This document shows positions 28,224 through 37,103 of a stretch of 64,000 nucleotides of DNA, one piece after another. The notes beneath the pieces are model-generated. The model was not told the DNA's origin, made no database searches, and was given only the letters and a program-made list of their open reading frames with translations. Origin of the DNA: Sphingobacterium sp. UBA7855 (lineage in GTDB: Bacteria > Bacteroidota > Bacteroidia > Sphingobacteriales > Sphingobacteriaceae); NCBI GenBank assembly GCA_002500745.1, contig DLST01000015.1:59090-123089 (forward strand), read 5' to 3'. The translations under genes and the position numbers were made by a program. How positions within the stretch are numbered: the first letter of the stretch is position 1; every line of letters begins with the position of its first letter.

Positions 28224-28265
28224 ACAAAAAAGCGATGTATTTCCTACAGTAGAAATACATCGCTT
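28224..28265 (-). terminator. Hairpin terminator, copy 1 of a repeated module
   Basis: AAGCGATGTATTTC and GAAATACATCGCTT form a perfect 14-bp stem around an 8-base loop. On the minus strand the hairpin is followed by TTTTTTGT, so it is a rho-independent terminator for the broken nuclease gene; it may also stop the GH43 transcript from the other side. A second copy lies at 35395-35435 in the same orientation. Confidence 0.8.
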
Positions 28266-28335
28266 ATATAAAGACAAAATCTCTTATTAACTAATCTTAA
28301 AAACCATGCACCTATTAGATCTTAGATCAAAATGA

Positions 28336-28969
28336 CTAAACCATTTTAAGTTTCTCAATTTCTTCAATAGAAAGACCGGTAATATCACTAACATCCGCTT
28401 TGTTATAGCCCTTCGCTAGCATCTTTCGAGCAGATTCCAAAGCCTGTTTATGCTCTCCTTCCGCGAGACCTTCAAAAGATTTCATGCGTTGTCTTATCAC
28501 ATAATGCGACATCATAGAAATAAGGACGATCAGTCTTCCGCAAAAGAAAAGCCTCATTCTCCCCATGTAGTTTGAATTCTAAAACCCCTATAAAATAAAT
28601 CACAGGTAAACAGTAATCATTACTCTTCTTCCCCTTTAACAATTGCTTATTAATCAAACGTGACGTATAATAGATAGCGCGATCCTTGAAATATTCCTGA
28701 AATAATTGCTGCATCTCTATAATAAATATCTCTCCATCTGTACCGACACAATGTAAATCAAAAACAACCCTTCGCATATCTTCTTGATCACCGTCATACG
28801 CTATAGACTTATAAAATAAATCGGAAATTATTTTCTCACCTTCAAATAAGCTATTGAGGAATTCGATTAAAAGAATCTTATTTTCCTCTCGCCCGAAATA
28901 AAGCTTCCAGCCAAAGTCAGTACTGGGATCAACATATTTACCAATAAATTTTAATCTTGACATGATCAT
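28336..28969 (-). pseudogene. Broken Rpn/PD-(D/E)XK nuclease-transposase family gene
   Basis: The first 165 codons (28969-28472) encode the N-terminal part of an Rpn-family (recombination-promoting nuclease/putative transposase, PD-(D/E)XK) protein: FIGKYVDPSTDFGWKLYFG, then VFDLHCVGTDGEIFIIEMQ with the nuclease core, up to YDVALCDKTTHEIF. A stop follows at once. In a different frame, starting at about the same point, the typical C-terminus of the family continues (EGLAEGEHKQALESARKML ... GLSIEEIEKL). Intact relatives have roughly 100 more residues between these parts, so the gene has lost its middle and shifted frame. The N-terminal part could still be made as a truncated protein. Confidence 0.8.
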
Positions 28970-29298
28970 TTAAGTTTTTGGTTATTAATACAAATATAAT
29001 AATAAAAAAACTAAAATATTTAGTAAAAGTTTATATATATATTCCCTTTATTTGGGCCATTCCAAAACATGTTTTTAATTAAGTACGCTCATTACATTTA
29101 CAGCCAAGCCAACAGTTCAGGACAGTTGATTAAAAAATTACCGCTATCATTACCCAACAAACCTGTTACAAAACGATTCTTTAATGGAATATCGTCCACA
29201 TACAATAGTGGATAATACGAACTTGTTCAGGCTTGCACGATAACCAATTAATCTGCCTTAAAACGCTTTTTAAAACCTATTATAAACAAGTTAAATGT
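28970..29298. other. 329-bp divergent intergenic region
   Basis: Lies between the broken nuclease gene (minus) and a SusC gene (plus). The left part is very A/T-rich and includes a (TA)n run near 29031 and the nuclease promoter. The right part must contain the SusC promoter, but no exact TAnnTTTG box was found on the plus strand. Nothing else recognised. Confidence 0.55.
28991..28998 (-). promoter_or_regulatory. -7 element of the nuclease pseudogene
   Basis: TATATTTG on the minus strand is an exact match to the Bacteroidota -7 consensus and would start transcription about 15 bases before the ATG at 28969. No clear -33 TTTG. Confidence 0.4.
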
Positions 29299-32200
29299 AT
29301 GAATTATCGATTTTTCAAAAAATCCGTGCTAAAGCGGAGTATCAAGCTTCTTTACCCCCTGCTTGCGCTCTCGCCAGCTCCGGTTTTTGCATTACCAACA
29401 ACAAATTCGCCACGTTTATTATCCACAAAATTTGCCGGTGTCACCGGTCGTGTGCTTGATCAAGACGGCAAGCCCGTCCACGGCGCAACTATTCTGGTTA
29501 AAGGCAGCAAAGCCGGCGTAAAAACAGGAGAAGATGGCGTGTTCCATATCAACCTTCCTGCAGACAATACAGTTATTGTTGTGAGCTATGTGGGCTATAA
29601 AGTACAAGAAATAGACACGAAAGGCAAAACCAATATCACAATCCGACTCGAATCCAATACCAGCATAGATGAGGTTGTCGTGGTCGGATACGGCACAAAA
29701 AAACGACGCGAAGTCTTGGGGGCCGTGGCCTCTGTCGACCCAAAAGAAATCCAGGACATCCCGGCAGCCAACATTGCCGCAGCCTTACGCGACCGCGTTG
29801 CAGGATTGGGCGTCAGTGAGTCTTCGGGCAGGCCAGGCGCAGCAGTTACCCTTAACGTTCGTAATGCTTTCGCCTCAGACCAAGCCAAATTGCAAGGAGT
29901 AACCAATGAGCCACTGTATGTTATTGACGGTATTATTTCATCATCCGATGTCTTTGAAAACCTGGATGCATCCATGGTAGAAAACATTTCGATTCTTAAA
30001 GACGCATCGGCAGCCATTTATGGTGCCTCCGGAGCAAAAGGGGTTATCCTCGTCACCACCAAGAGAGGGCAAGTAGGAAAGACACAGCTCACCTACAACG
30101 GTTACCTCGGTATCTCAGACGCTACCGTGAAGCCAAAAATGCTTTCAGCCTATCAACACGCCAAATTATTGAACGAAACCTACACACTCAATAATGCCCA
30201 ACCCACAGACTTCTTTTCGGATGAAGACTTAGCTTATTTAAAAACAAATCCGTATAAAAGCTGGTATGACGAACTTTGGAAACCCTCTAAAATGGAACGC
30301 CATAACCTATCCATTTCCGGCGGAAGTGAAAAGATAACCTTCTTTGCAGGCGGAAGCTATCAAAAAGAAGACGGTAACTATGCAGGTATGAGCCAACAGA
30401 AATACTCCTTCCGATCCGGCTTCAACACACAAATTATTGATGGTTTAAAAGCTGATGTTGCGTTTAATGTAAACAATACAAAGACCAATAGCCAAAATAG
30501 CCTATCCGACGACCGCGATCAAAACTTCTATCAAACCCTGATTACGACGCCGCAATGGGTACCCATACAGATCGATGGCCTACCGGTAAACTTCAGTAAC
30601 ATCAATGCCAATAGCAATACCAATCCACTGGCAATTATCAACTCAGGCTATTACCAAAAACGCAGTAACGCAAATTATAGCATTAACGCCTCCCTAAACT
30701 ATGCGCCAGAATACCTCAAAGGATTCAGTGCCCGCGTACAGATCTCCAATTCGGGAACATCTTCCAGTGGCCAAGAATACCTCCCAGCTTACGATCTATA
30801 CGAGTTTGTACGCACAGGCAACAACAACAAGCTCTACACCAACACCGTAGACAAAGTGTTTCGTATGGATGGTAGCAAGACAAGGATTTTACCATCCTTG
30901 GGCAAAGGAAATAGTTACCAGGGAAATATCGTATTACAATATGGAAATACTTTTGGAAAGCATAGTCTTGACCTCATGGTGGGTGCAGAACAGTCGGCTT
31001 CCAATGCAGAAGGATTATCAGCTTACTGGACCAATCAGCAGCTGCTAAATTTAGATGAATATTGGGCATTTGACCAATCAACTTTCACGCGGTCCGACCG
31101 TTCAATTACCGAAGCCGTCAAACGATCCTTCTTTGGACGGCTCAATTACGATTACAAGAAAAAGTATCTCCTTGAGGTGATTACACGTGTAGATGCCTCC
31201 TCCAATTTTGCGAAAGGTAATATCTGGGGGGTATTCCCCACGGTAGCGACGGGTTGGGTGGTCAGTGATGAACAATTTTTTAAAGACCTCAATTATATCA
31301 GCTACTTAAAATTACGAGCCAACTATGGACTGGTAGGTGAAGATCGCGTATTAGCACGACTATGGCAAGAACGGTTCAGTGTCGACCTCGTCAATACAGG
31401 CTATCTCTACGGCGAAACACCCGTCGCATCACTCAACCCAACCATTATTGCCAATCCCGATATCTCCTGGGAGAAACACCGTACGTTTAACTTCGGAATA
31501 GAATCCCGCTGGTTTGACAACAAACTGAGCTTTGGGTTCGAATACTATCTCCGAAACTCGTACGATGTATTTGACAAAGGTAACGACGAGAATTTCCCGA
31601 TGTACGCCGGATTCAAAGCTCCAGTCGTCAACTACCAGAAACGAAGAGGCTGGGGTACCGAATTTTCCTTGGGATACCAAAACACCTTCTCCAACGGATT
31701 CAAACTTTCCACAAATATGAACTTTGGCTATTCGGCAAGCTACACCACCCAAATGTATTTCAACAAATTCCAACTATGGGATTTCTCCTATCCAGACTGG
31801 AAGGTGGAAATGGGGACAGACTCCCGTAAATACAACAGTTCAAATTATGGACTGATCTATCAAGATATGTTGCGCACACAACAGGAAGTCGATAATTTCT
31901 TGGTCAAAAACCCCAACTATACCATCGATGGCAAAGTACCGCAGGTCGGCTGGACCATATACGAAGACACCAATGGCGATGGGAAGATCACCGAAAAAGA
32001 CCTAACCACCATGTTTGATAATACATCGCCGGTTTTTTCAACAGGGATCACCGTTGGCTTGGCTTATAAATCATTCTCCTTAAACACCAATTTCAGGGCC
32101 GTATTTGGCGGAAAAGCATTTTATGAGTCCCAAGCCATGACCGCTCCTACTGCATTCGTGAATGTTCCGAGTTTTTGGGAAGACCATTGGTCGCTGGAAA

Positions 32201-32493
32201 ACCCCAATGGAAAATTCCCACGATATGACGATGCTGCAATGATGAAAAAGTGGAATTCTACCTTTTGGGCAGAAGATGCCACAACCATCCGGATCAACAA
32301 TATGGTGTTCAACTGGAGTGTCCCTAAAACCTTTACAGATAAGATCAATGTACGCTCGCTCAAGCTGATGCTGTCGGGTAATAACCTATGGACGATTGTC
32401 GCACCATTTAAACACCGCGACCCCTATTCCTCTTCCTTGTACAATTACCCCACAATCCGTACGATTTCCTTTGGTTTAAACTTTGGTATTTAA
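29299..32493 (+). CDS. SusC/RagA-family TonB-dependent transporter
   Basis: A 1064-residue transporter read from the ATG at 29299; the frame stays open upstream to a TTG at 29233 but the signal sequence starts after the ATG (cleavage near FALP). Carboxypeptidase-regulatory-like domain at about 47-120, Ton-box-like DEVVVVGYG, plug at about 130-260 with ILKDASAAIYGASGAKG, and barrel ending in the aromatic-rich TISFGLNFGI. No STN domain. It forms a cassette with SusD (11 bases downstream) and a small lipoprotein. No enzyme, sensor or sigma factor is attached, so the substrate is unknown. Confidence 0.95.
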   Translation: MNYRFFKKSVLKRSIKLLYPLLALSPAPVFALPTTNSPRLLSTKFAGVTGRVLDQDGKPVHGATILVKGSKAGVKTGEDGVFHINLPADNTVIVVSYVGYKVQEIDTKGKTNITIRLESNTSIDEVVVVGYGTKKRREVLGAVASVDPKEIQDIPAANIAAALRDRVAGLGVSESSGRPGAAVTLNVRNAFASDQAKLQGVTNEPLYVIDGIISSSDVFENLDASMVENISILKDASAAIYGASGAKGVILVTTKRGQVGKTQLTYNGYLGISDATVKPKMLSAYQHAKLLNETYTLNNAQPTDFFSDEDLAYLKTNPYKSWYDELWKPSKMERHNLSISGGSEKITFFAGGSYQKEDGNYAGMSQQKYSFRSGFNTQIIDGLKADVAFNVNNTKTNSQNSLSDDRDQNFYQTLITTPQWVPIQIDGLPVNFSNINANSNTNPLAIINSGYYQKRSNANYSINASLNYAPEYLKGFSARVQISNSGTSSSGQEYLPAYDLYEFVRTGNNNKLYTNTVDKVFRMDGSKTRILPSLGKGNSYQGNIVLQYGNTFGKHSLDLMVGAEQSASNAEGLSAYWTNQQLLNLDEYWAFDQSTFTRSDRSITEAVKRSFFGRLNYDYKKKYLLEVITRVDASSNFAKGNIWGVFPTVATGWVVSDEQFFKDLNYISYLKLRANYGLVGEDRVLARLWQERFSVDLVNTGYLYGETPVASLNPTIIANPDISWEKHRTFNFGIESRWFDNKLSFGFEYYLRNSYDVFDKGNDENFPMYAGFKAPVVNYQKRRGWGTEFSLGYQNTFSNGFKLSTNMNFGYSASYTTQMYFNKFQLWDFSYPDWKVEMGTDSRKYNSSNYGLIYQDMLRTQQEVDNFLVKNPNYTIDGKVPQVGWTIYEDTNGDGKITEKDLTTMFDNTSPVFSTGITVGLAYKSFSLNTNFRAVFGGKAFYESQAMTAPTAFVNVPSFWEDHWSLENPNGKFPRYDDAAMMKKWNSTFWAEDATTIRINNMVFNWSVPKTFTDKINVRSLKLMLSGNNLWTIVAPFKHRDPYSSSLYNYPTIRTISFGLNFGI

Positions 32494-32504
32494 AATTTAA
32501 AGAC

Positions 32505-34364
32505 ATGAAAAGACATTTTACATACATAATCGCCTTATTGGTGGCGTCGAGTACAGCCCTGATGACACAGAGCTGTAAAGATGATTTTTTTGAGCTCGTA
32601 GATCATAGCGGTCTGGACGCCCGCATTTGGGACAACGAAGGTGCCATTGAATACTATCTGGCTGGTACCTATAGCATGATCATGCCTTCCCATCCGCATG
32701 AAGTCACAACAAACGATATGCAGATGCACTATGCCAGTGACGAAAACTACTTTTCGGGAACGAATGCAGCCAGCAAAAAAGTATTGGGTCTAAGTGGCGA
32801 AATTACCCTTAATGATGTCAAATACATTGCCACCAAATACCAGGGCACCAATATTGGCGACAACCGCTACTTTGACATTGCACGCTGCAACAATGCGATC
32901 GCCTATATTCCAGCAGGAAGCCTGCCGCCAGAAGTTAAGAAGAAATTTTTAGGACAGTTTTATGCCCTACGCGCCATAGTGTATTTTGAGCTCACACGGC
33001 TTTACGGTGGCGTGCCCCTTGTACTCGACCCCCAAAATCCAGACAAACTGGAGTTAAGTGGTCGGGTATCCGCCAAAGCATGCTTTACACAAATCGTCAG
33101 CGACCTAGATGCTGCAATGACCAATTTAGATGGCGTAACCTGGGACGATGGCACTGGCCGAGGTAAGATTACCAAAGCAGCAGCAGCAGCACTGAAAGCC
33201 AAAGCACTGCTATATTGGGCCAGTCCACAGTTTAATCCAACCGACAATGCTTCCCATCCCTATGAAGCACAACGGTGGCAAACTGCTTTTCAGGCAAGCA
33301 AAGAAGCTTATGAACTCTGTCAAGCTGCTGGGCGGGCCTTAATGCCCAACTATAATGAAATCTTTTTAAAAGAAGGCATAGCCAATACAGAAGCGGTACT
33401 ACTTCGTTCCTATTCTGCCACATCACCTAAGCGTTACACTATTGTCGAACGCGCATCGCGCCCCGCTTCCGAAGGCGGAGCACCAGCAGATTATTATGTT
33501 CCGACCACCCTTTTGCTCAAAGCCTATCGCATGAAAGATGGCACACCCGCCAGCGGGAATAACCTCCTGTATGATGACGCGCTTTTTTGGAAAAACAGAG
33601 ATCCACGATTCAAAAACACCATTGTGTATAACGGTGCAGACTGGCCATTGAGCGGCAAGACCGGACGAAAACAGTGGAACTACACCAATGCAGACGGAGA
33701 ATCCTCCATAAAATCCTTTTATTGCAAAAAATTTGTCAATCCATCACTTTCATCCGCATCTGTGGGCATTTTCAATGACATAGGCGGCAATGGTATGGAC
33801 TGGATTGAAATTCGATTTGCCGAAGTCATGATGAACTATGCTGAATCAGCAAATGAAACAGGCGATCTGGCGCTCGCTAAAGAACTGGTACGTAGTATCC
33901 GGCAACGTGCAGGCATCGAACAGGGGAAGTACGATTACGGTTTGTCCCTTGCTGCCAACAAAGAACAGATGCGCGATTTACTGATGAACGAACGGCAAAT
34001 TGAATTCGCCTTTGAAGGCAAGCGCTATCACGACCTACGACGGACCCGTCGCATGCATACCCTCGAAGGAACGATCCAAACGTATCTGTTCGAAACCAAA
34101 TCCGATGCTTTAAAGAAAAAATTAGAAGCAAAGAACGCTGCCGGGATCATGCATCGCGAGCGTTTGGACATGAATAATAGAGATACCGTATTAAATTACT
34201 TCAAATATCCCTACAATTTACGTACAGAAAGCGCGAATGGAGCCTTTGCTTTCCGCGATTATTATTATTTCTACCCACTACCAAATACCTTTATGAGCTC
34301 CTCGCCACTGCTCGAGCAAACAATCGGTTATGAAGGCGGTACATTCGATCCACTAAACAACTAA
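32505..34364 (+). CDS. SusD/RagB-family lipoprotein
   Basis: A 619-residue lipoprotein (lipobox TQSC, Cys24). It carries the SusD core features: FYALRAIVYFELTRLYGGVPL in the first TPR-like helices and MNERQIEFAFEGKRYHDLRR near the C-terminus. It partners the SusC encoded just upstream, and its stop codon is two bases from the next ATG, indicating tight co-translation with the downstream lipoprotein. Confidence 0.95.
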   Translation: MKRHFTYIIALLVASSTALMTQSCKDDFFELVDHSGLDARIWDNEGAIEYYLAGTYSMIMPSHPHEVTTNDMQMHYASDENYFSGTNAASKKVLGLSGEITLNDVKYIATKYQGTNIGDNRYFDIARCNNAIAYIPAGSLPPEVKKKFLGQFYALRAIVYFELTRLYGGVPLVLDPQNPDKLELSGRVSAKACFTQIVSDLDAAMTNLDGVTWDDGTGRGKITKAAAAALKAKALLYWASPQFNPTDNASHPYEAQRWQTAFQASKEAYELCQAAGRALMPNYNEIFLKEGIANTEAVLLRSYSATSPKRYTIVERASRPASEGGAPADYYVPTTLLLKAYRMKDGTPASGNNLLYDDALFWKNRDPRFKNTIVYNGADWPLSGKTGRKQWNYTNADGESSIKSFYCKKFVNPSLSSASVGIFNDIGGNGMDWIEIRFAEVMMNYAESANETGDLALAKELVRSIRQRAGIEQGKYDYGLSLAANKEQMRDLLMNERQIEFAFEGKRYHDLRRTRRMHTLEGTIQTYLFETKSDALKKKLEAKNAAGIMHRERLDMNNRDTVLNYFKYPYNLRTESANGAFAFRDYYYFYPLPNTFMSSSPLLEQTIGYEGGTFDPLNN

Positions 34365-34366
34365 TT

Positions 34367-35293
34367 ATGAAAAAGAAATATTTATTGCTCCTTATCCTCT
34401 TCAGCATATTGCTTTCCTGCAAACGGGAAGGTGACAATATTTTCAATCAGTTTACGGATGTTAAAGTGACCCTGCACCAAGAAAATGAATTTAGTATTGG
34501 TACGTATAAGGATGTTGCTTCCGGAGACTCCATCTATGTCGATTTCACGATCAGCTCAGCATCCAAAGACATGCATCAAGTATGGATCTTTTACAATGGT
34601 GCCGGTGCAGCAGCACTCAAAATACCATTGGCAGACGGCGAAAAAAGAAGCTTCCGCTATGTCTATAAAATTAAGGCCGATAAGGTAGGGCTTACCACCT
34701 TTCGAATAATGGCGGTAGACAGCGAAGGCGTATTTATGGGCGATGGCTATACTTCGGTGACCTATAATGTGGTATCAGATTACGCCCATCTGAACAATCG
34801 CGTGCTCTATATGCCAGATAGCACAGCGCAAAGCAGCGCTTGCTTTATTGACCTGATGGAAGGGAAAACATATACCTATGCTGAGGCCAAAGCGAATACA
34901 GGAAAAATCGATCTGGGGATGTATCGCACCTATAAAGTAGAAGCCAATGGTGCCATTACCTATTCCTATAATATCTATTCGCTACAAGCCAGTCCGATCC
35001 CCTTTAAAGCTTTCGACTTTACCGATCTATCCGGGAAAGGCCGGGCAACCTATTTCTCCGGTATACAGACCAATCAGGCCTCCACATTTCTAAACACCTT
35101 AACATCTGGAACGGTTATTCAGAACAATGCAATTTCCCGCAAAACGACAAATCTTTCCCTCAATGATCTTAAAGTGGGCAGCATGTTCTACTTTAAGACC
35201 CCAGACGAAAAATACGGTGTCGTTATCGTCAATGCCTTGAGCGGATATGACAACAATCGCTATCTAAACATCAGCATTAAACGTCAAAACTAA
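34367..35293 (+). CDS. Unrecognised lipoprotein downstream of SusD
   Basis: A 308-residue lipoprotein (lipobox LLSC, Cys18). I do not recognise the family. The mature protein looks all-beta: a first domain (about 25-140, including SIYVDFTISSASKDMHQVW and ending in VTYNVVSDY) resembles an Ig/FN3-like fold, and a second (about 150-308) contains repeated TYTYAEAKA / ITYSYNIYSL stretches. Position directly after SusD (2-base gap) suggests a SusE/F-like surface binding protein for the same ligand. The cassette ends here. Confidence 0.78.
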   Translation: MKKKYLLLLILFSILLSCKREGDNIFNQFTDVKVTLHQENEFSIGTYKDVASGDSIYVDFTISSASKDMHQVWIFYNGAGAAALKIPLADGEKRSFRYVYKIKADKVGLTTFRIMAVDSEGVFMGDGYTSVTYNVVSDYAHLNNRVLYMPDSTAQSSACFIDLMEGKTYTYAEAKANTGKIDLGMYRTYKVEANGAITYSYNIYSLQASPIPFKAFDFTDLSGKGRATYFSGIQTNQASTFLNTLTSGTVIQNNAISRKTTNLSLNDLKVGSMFYFKTPDEKYGVVIVNALSGYDNNRYLNISIKRQN

Positions 35294-35320
35294 TTTGTCC
35301 CTTTTATCCCTTTATAGTAT

Positions 35321-35347
35321 GGGGTACCGCAGCTCTGCTGGTACCCC
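35321..35347 (+). terminator. Hairpin after the SusCD-lipoprotein cassette
   Basis: GGGGTACC and GGTACCCC pair perfectly, with a further CAG/CTG pairing inside after a one-base bulge. It lies 27 bases past the lipoprotein stop. There is no T-run behind it, so it may be a weak or processing hairpin. Confidence 0.6.
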
Positions 35348-35394
35348 TAACATAATAACATTATTCAAATGAAAATTGCCACCCCCCAATTGAA

Positions 35395-35435
35395 ACAAAA
35401 AAGCGATGTATCCCTACAGCGTAGAAATACACCGC
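35395..35435 (-). terminator. Hairpin terminator, copy 2 of the repeated module
   Basis: Shares the leading ACAAAAAAGCGATGTAT with the copy at 28224-28265, then CCTACAG and TAGAAATACA. Read on the minus strand it folds into a 15-bp stem (GCGGTGTATTTCTAC with GTAGGGATACATCGC) using G-U pairs where it differs from copy 1, followed by TTTTTT. It terminates the minus-strand SusC/SusD pair, whose stop is 17 bases away. Confidence 0.75.
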
Positions 35436-35451
35436 CCATCATCTAAATCAC

Positions 35452-37098
35452 CTAGTAACCAGGATTTTGTTTTAAGTTGGGATTCATCGATATCTGCTGT
35501 TGAGGTATCGGAAACACAGTTTTGTTTTCAGCAGTAGGTTTATGATCCCACCACGTTGCGGTATGAAATTTACCAAAACGGATTAAATCACGCCTTCTGA
35601 ACCCCTCAAAAATAAACTCACGCCCACGCTCCACCAAAAGCTCATCTAACGTCAGCGTACTCGTATTATACTGTGCTGCCGCCCAGTCTGCATCGGCAAA
35701 TGCCCGTTTTTTGCACATATTAATTAAATCAACTGCATCTTGTGAAGCCGTACCGCCGCTTTTGCGCATCAGCGCTTCGGCTTTCGCAAAATAAATCCAG
35801 CTCAATCGATAGACATTCCAATCGGTATTGTTGTAATTTTCGTCAACAGGTATTTTAACACCATTGACCGTCCCGACTACATTATTACCAATTTTATATT
35901 TATTAAATCGGATTCCACTGTTTTCTTCACCGTCACTCATGGTAGAAGATGTACCCCCCGATTTTGCCCGACGAATATAATCGACGAAGACAAGCTGTTC
36001 ACCCTTATACTCTTCCGATCCTTCAACAATTTTACCGTCCACAAATTTCACCATCGGACCGCTTAAAAACCATTCCTTTTTCCGTAGATCATTTGCTGCA
36101 TACTGACCGAAAACCCCGGGAACCAACACAATCCCATTATTTCCGTTTCTGCCGCCGCCATAGATTTCACTCTGCACAAAATGATAAAATTCACTCGGAA
36201 AACCCGCTGAAAAATCCGCTATTTTGTAGTCGTAAGCGATAGAAAAAATGGTTTCCTTGGATAGATCATTCGTCGGAACATAAGCGTCCTTAATATTCGG
36301 ATCTAATTCCATGGCGCCATTCAAACCACCTCCCTCACCTGATATCAACTTATCTGCTGCCGCGATACAGTCGTCCCATCTTGGTTGCCCAGACCATTTC
36401 TCAGCATTTAAATATAATTCGACTAGCATCGCGTACCCTGTAGCCTGCGACACCCGACCCAACATCGCACGCGATAGTTTTGGGGCTAAGTCAATATTAT
36501 CTCGAATTTCTTTCTCAATAAACTCAAACACTTCTTTTGTAGAAGAGGGCTCCGGAAGGGGTTCTTCCGCAGTAGTCGGCGCTTTTGTGGTTATCGGAAT
36601 ATTTCCGAAAAGATCCATCAGCTTCAGGTAGTGCAACGCGCGCAAAAGCTTAAGCTCGGCAATGTATTGATTTTTTTCATCCGTTGTAATCCCCATACTG
36701 GCCACATCAGATTTTTCGAGGATATCGATGGGGCTATTACATAAGCCTACCCCCCAGTACATCAGTACCCAGGCATTGTTTACCCCCCCTTCATCTACTG
36801 TCCAGGTATGATAGTGTAGCCGCTTCCATTTGCCATTATCTTCTCCATGCCGTCCTTTAGTTGGCCAGGCCAATTGGTCGGCGGATAATTCGGCCGGACG
36901 CCACCAGCCATCCTGTCCCGAAGGCGATATCCAAGCGTTGGCATGGGTATATGGTCGCAATACAGCAGAAATTACTTCATTCTTATTTGTATAAAAATCC
37001 TCTGCTACAATGACATCGTAAGCATTTTCATCCAATTTTGTACAACTTGACGCACTTACGACGCACGCCAGCAATAAAATTTTAACAATATTTTTCAT
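35452..37098 (-). CDS. SusD/RagB-family lipoprotein
   Basis: A 548-residue lipoprotein (lipobox ASSC, Cys19), mature start TKLDENAYD. SusD features include AELKLLRALHYLKLMDLFGNIPI and, near the C-terminus, VERGREFIFEGFRRRDLIRFGK. The asparagine-rich C-terminus ending MNPNLKQNPGY is typical. It follows its SusC partner with a 5-base gap and is the last gene of the minus-strand pair. Confidence 0.95.
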   Translation of the reverse strand: MKNIVKILLLACVVSASSCTKLDENAYDVIVAEDFYTNKNEVISAVLRPYTHANAWISPSGQDGWWRPAELSADQLAWPTKGRHGEDNGKWKRLHYHTWTVDEGGVNNAWVLMYWGVGLCNSPIDILEKSDVASMGITTDEKNQYIAELKLLRALHYLKLMDLFGNIPITTKAPTTAEEPLPEPSSTKEVFEFIEKEIRDNIDLAPKLSRAMLGRVSQATGYAMLVELYLNAEKWSGQPRWDDCIAAADKLISGEGGGLNGAMELDPNIKDAYVPTNDLSKETIFSIAYDYKIADFSAGFPSEFYHFVQSEIYGGGRNGNNGIVLVPGVFGQYAANDLRKKEWFLSGPMVKFVDGKIVEGSEEYKGEQLVFVDYIRRAKSGGTSSTMSDGEENSGIRFNKYKIGNNVVGTVNGVKIPVDENYNNTDWNVYRLSWIYFAKAEALMRKSGGTASQDAVDLINMCKKRAFADADWAAAQYNTSTLTLDELLVERGREFIFEGFRRRDLIRFGKFHTATWWDHKPTAENKTVFPIPQQQISMNPNLKQNPGY

Positions 37099-37103
37099 AG
37101 GAG

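Noticed and set aside
29031..29042. (TA)n run as a phase-variation tract
   Set aside because: Too short, and positioned about 260 bases from the SusC start with no promoter element around it.
29233..29298. TTG-initiated extension of the second SusC
   Set aside because: The ATG at 29299 gives a conventional start, and the extra 22 residues look like untranslated leader.
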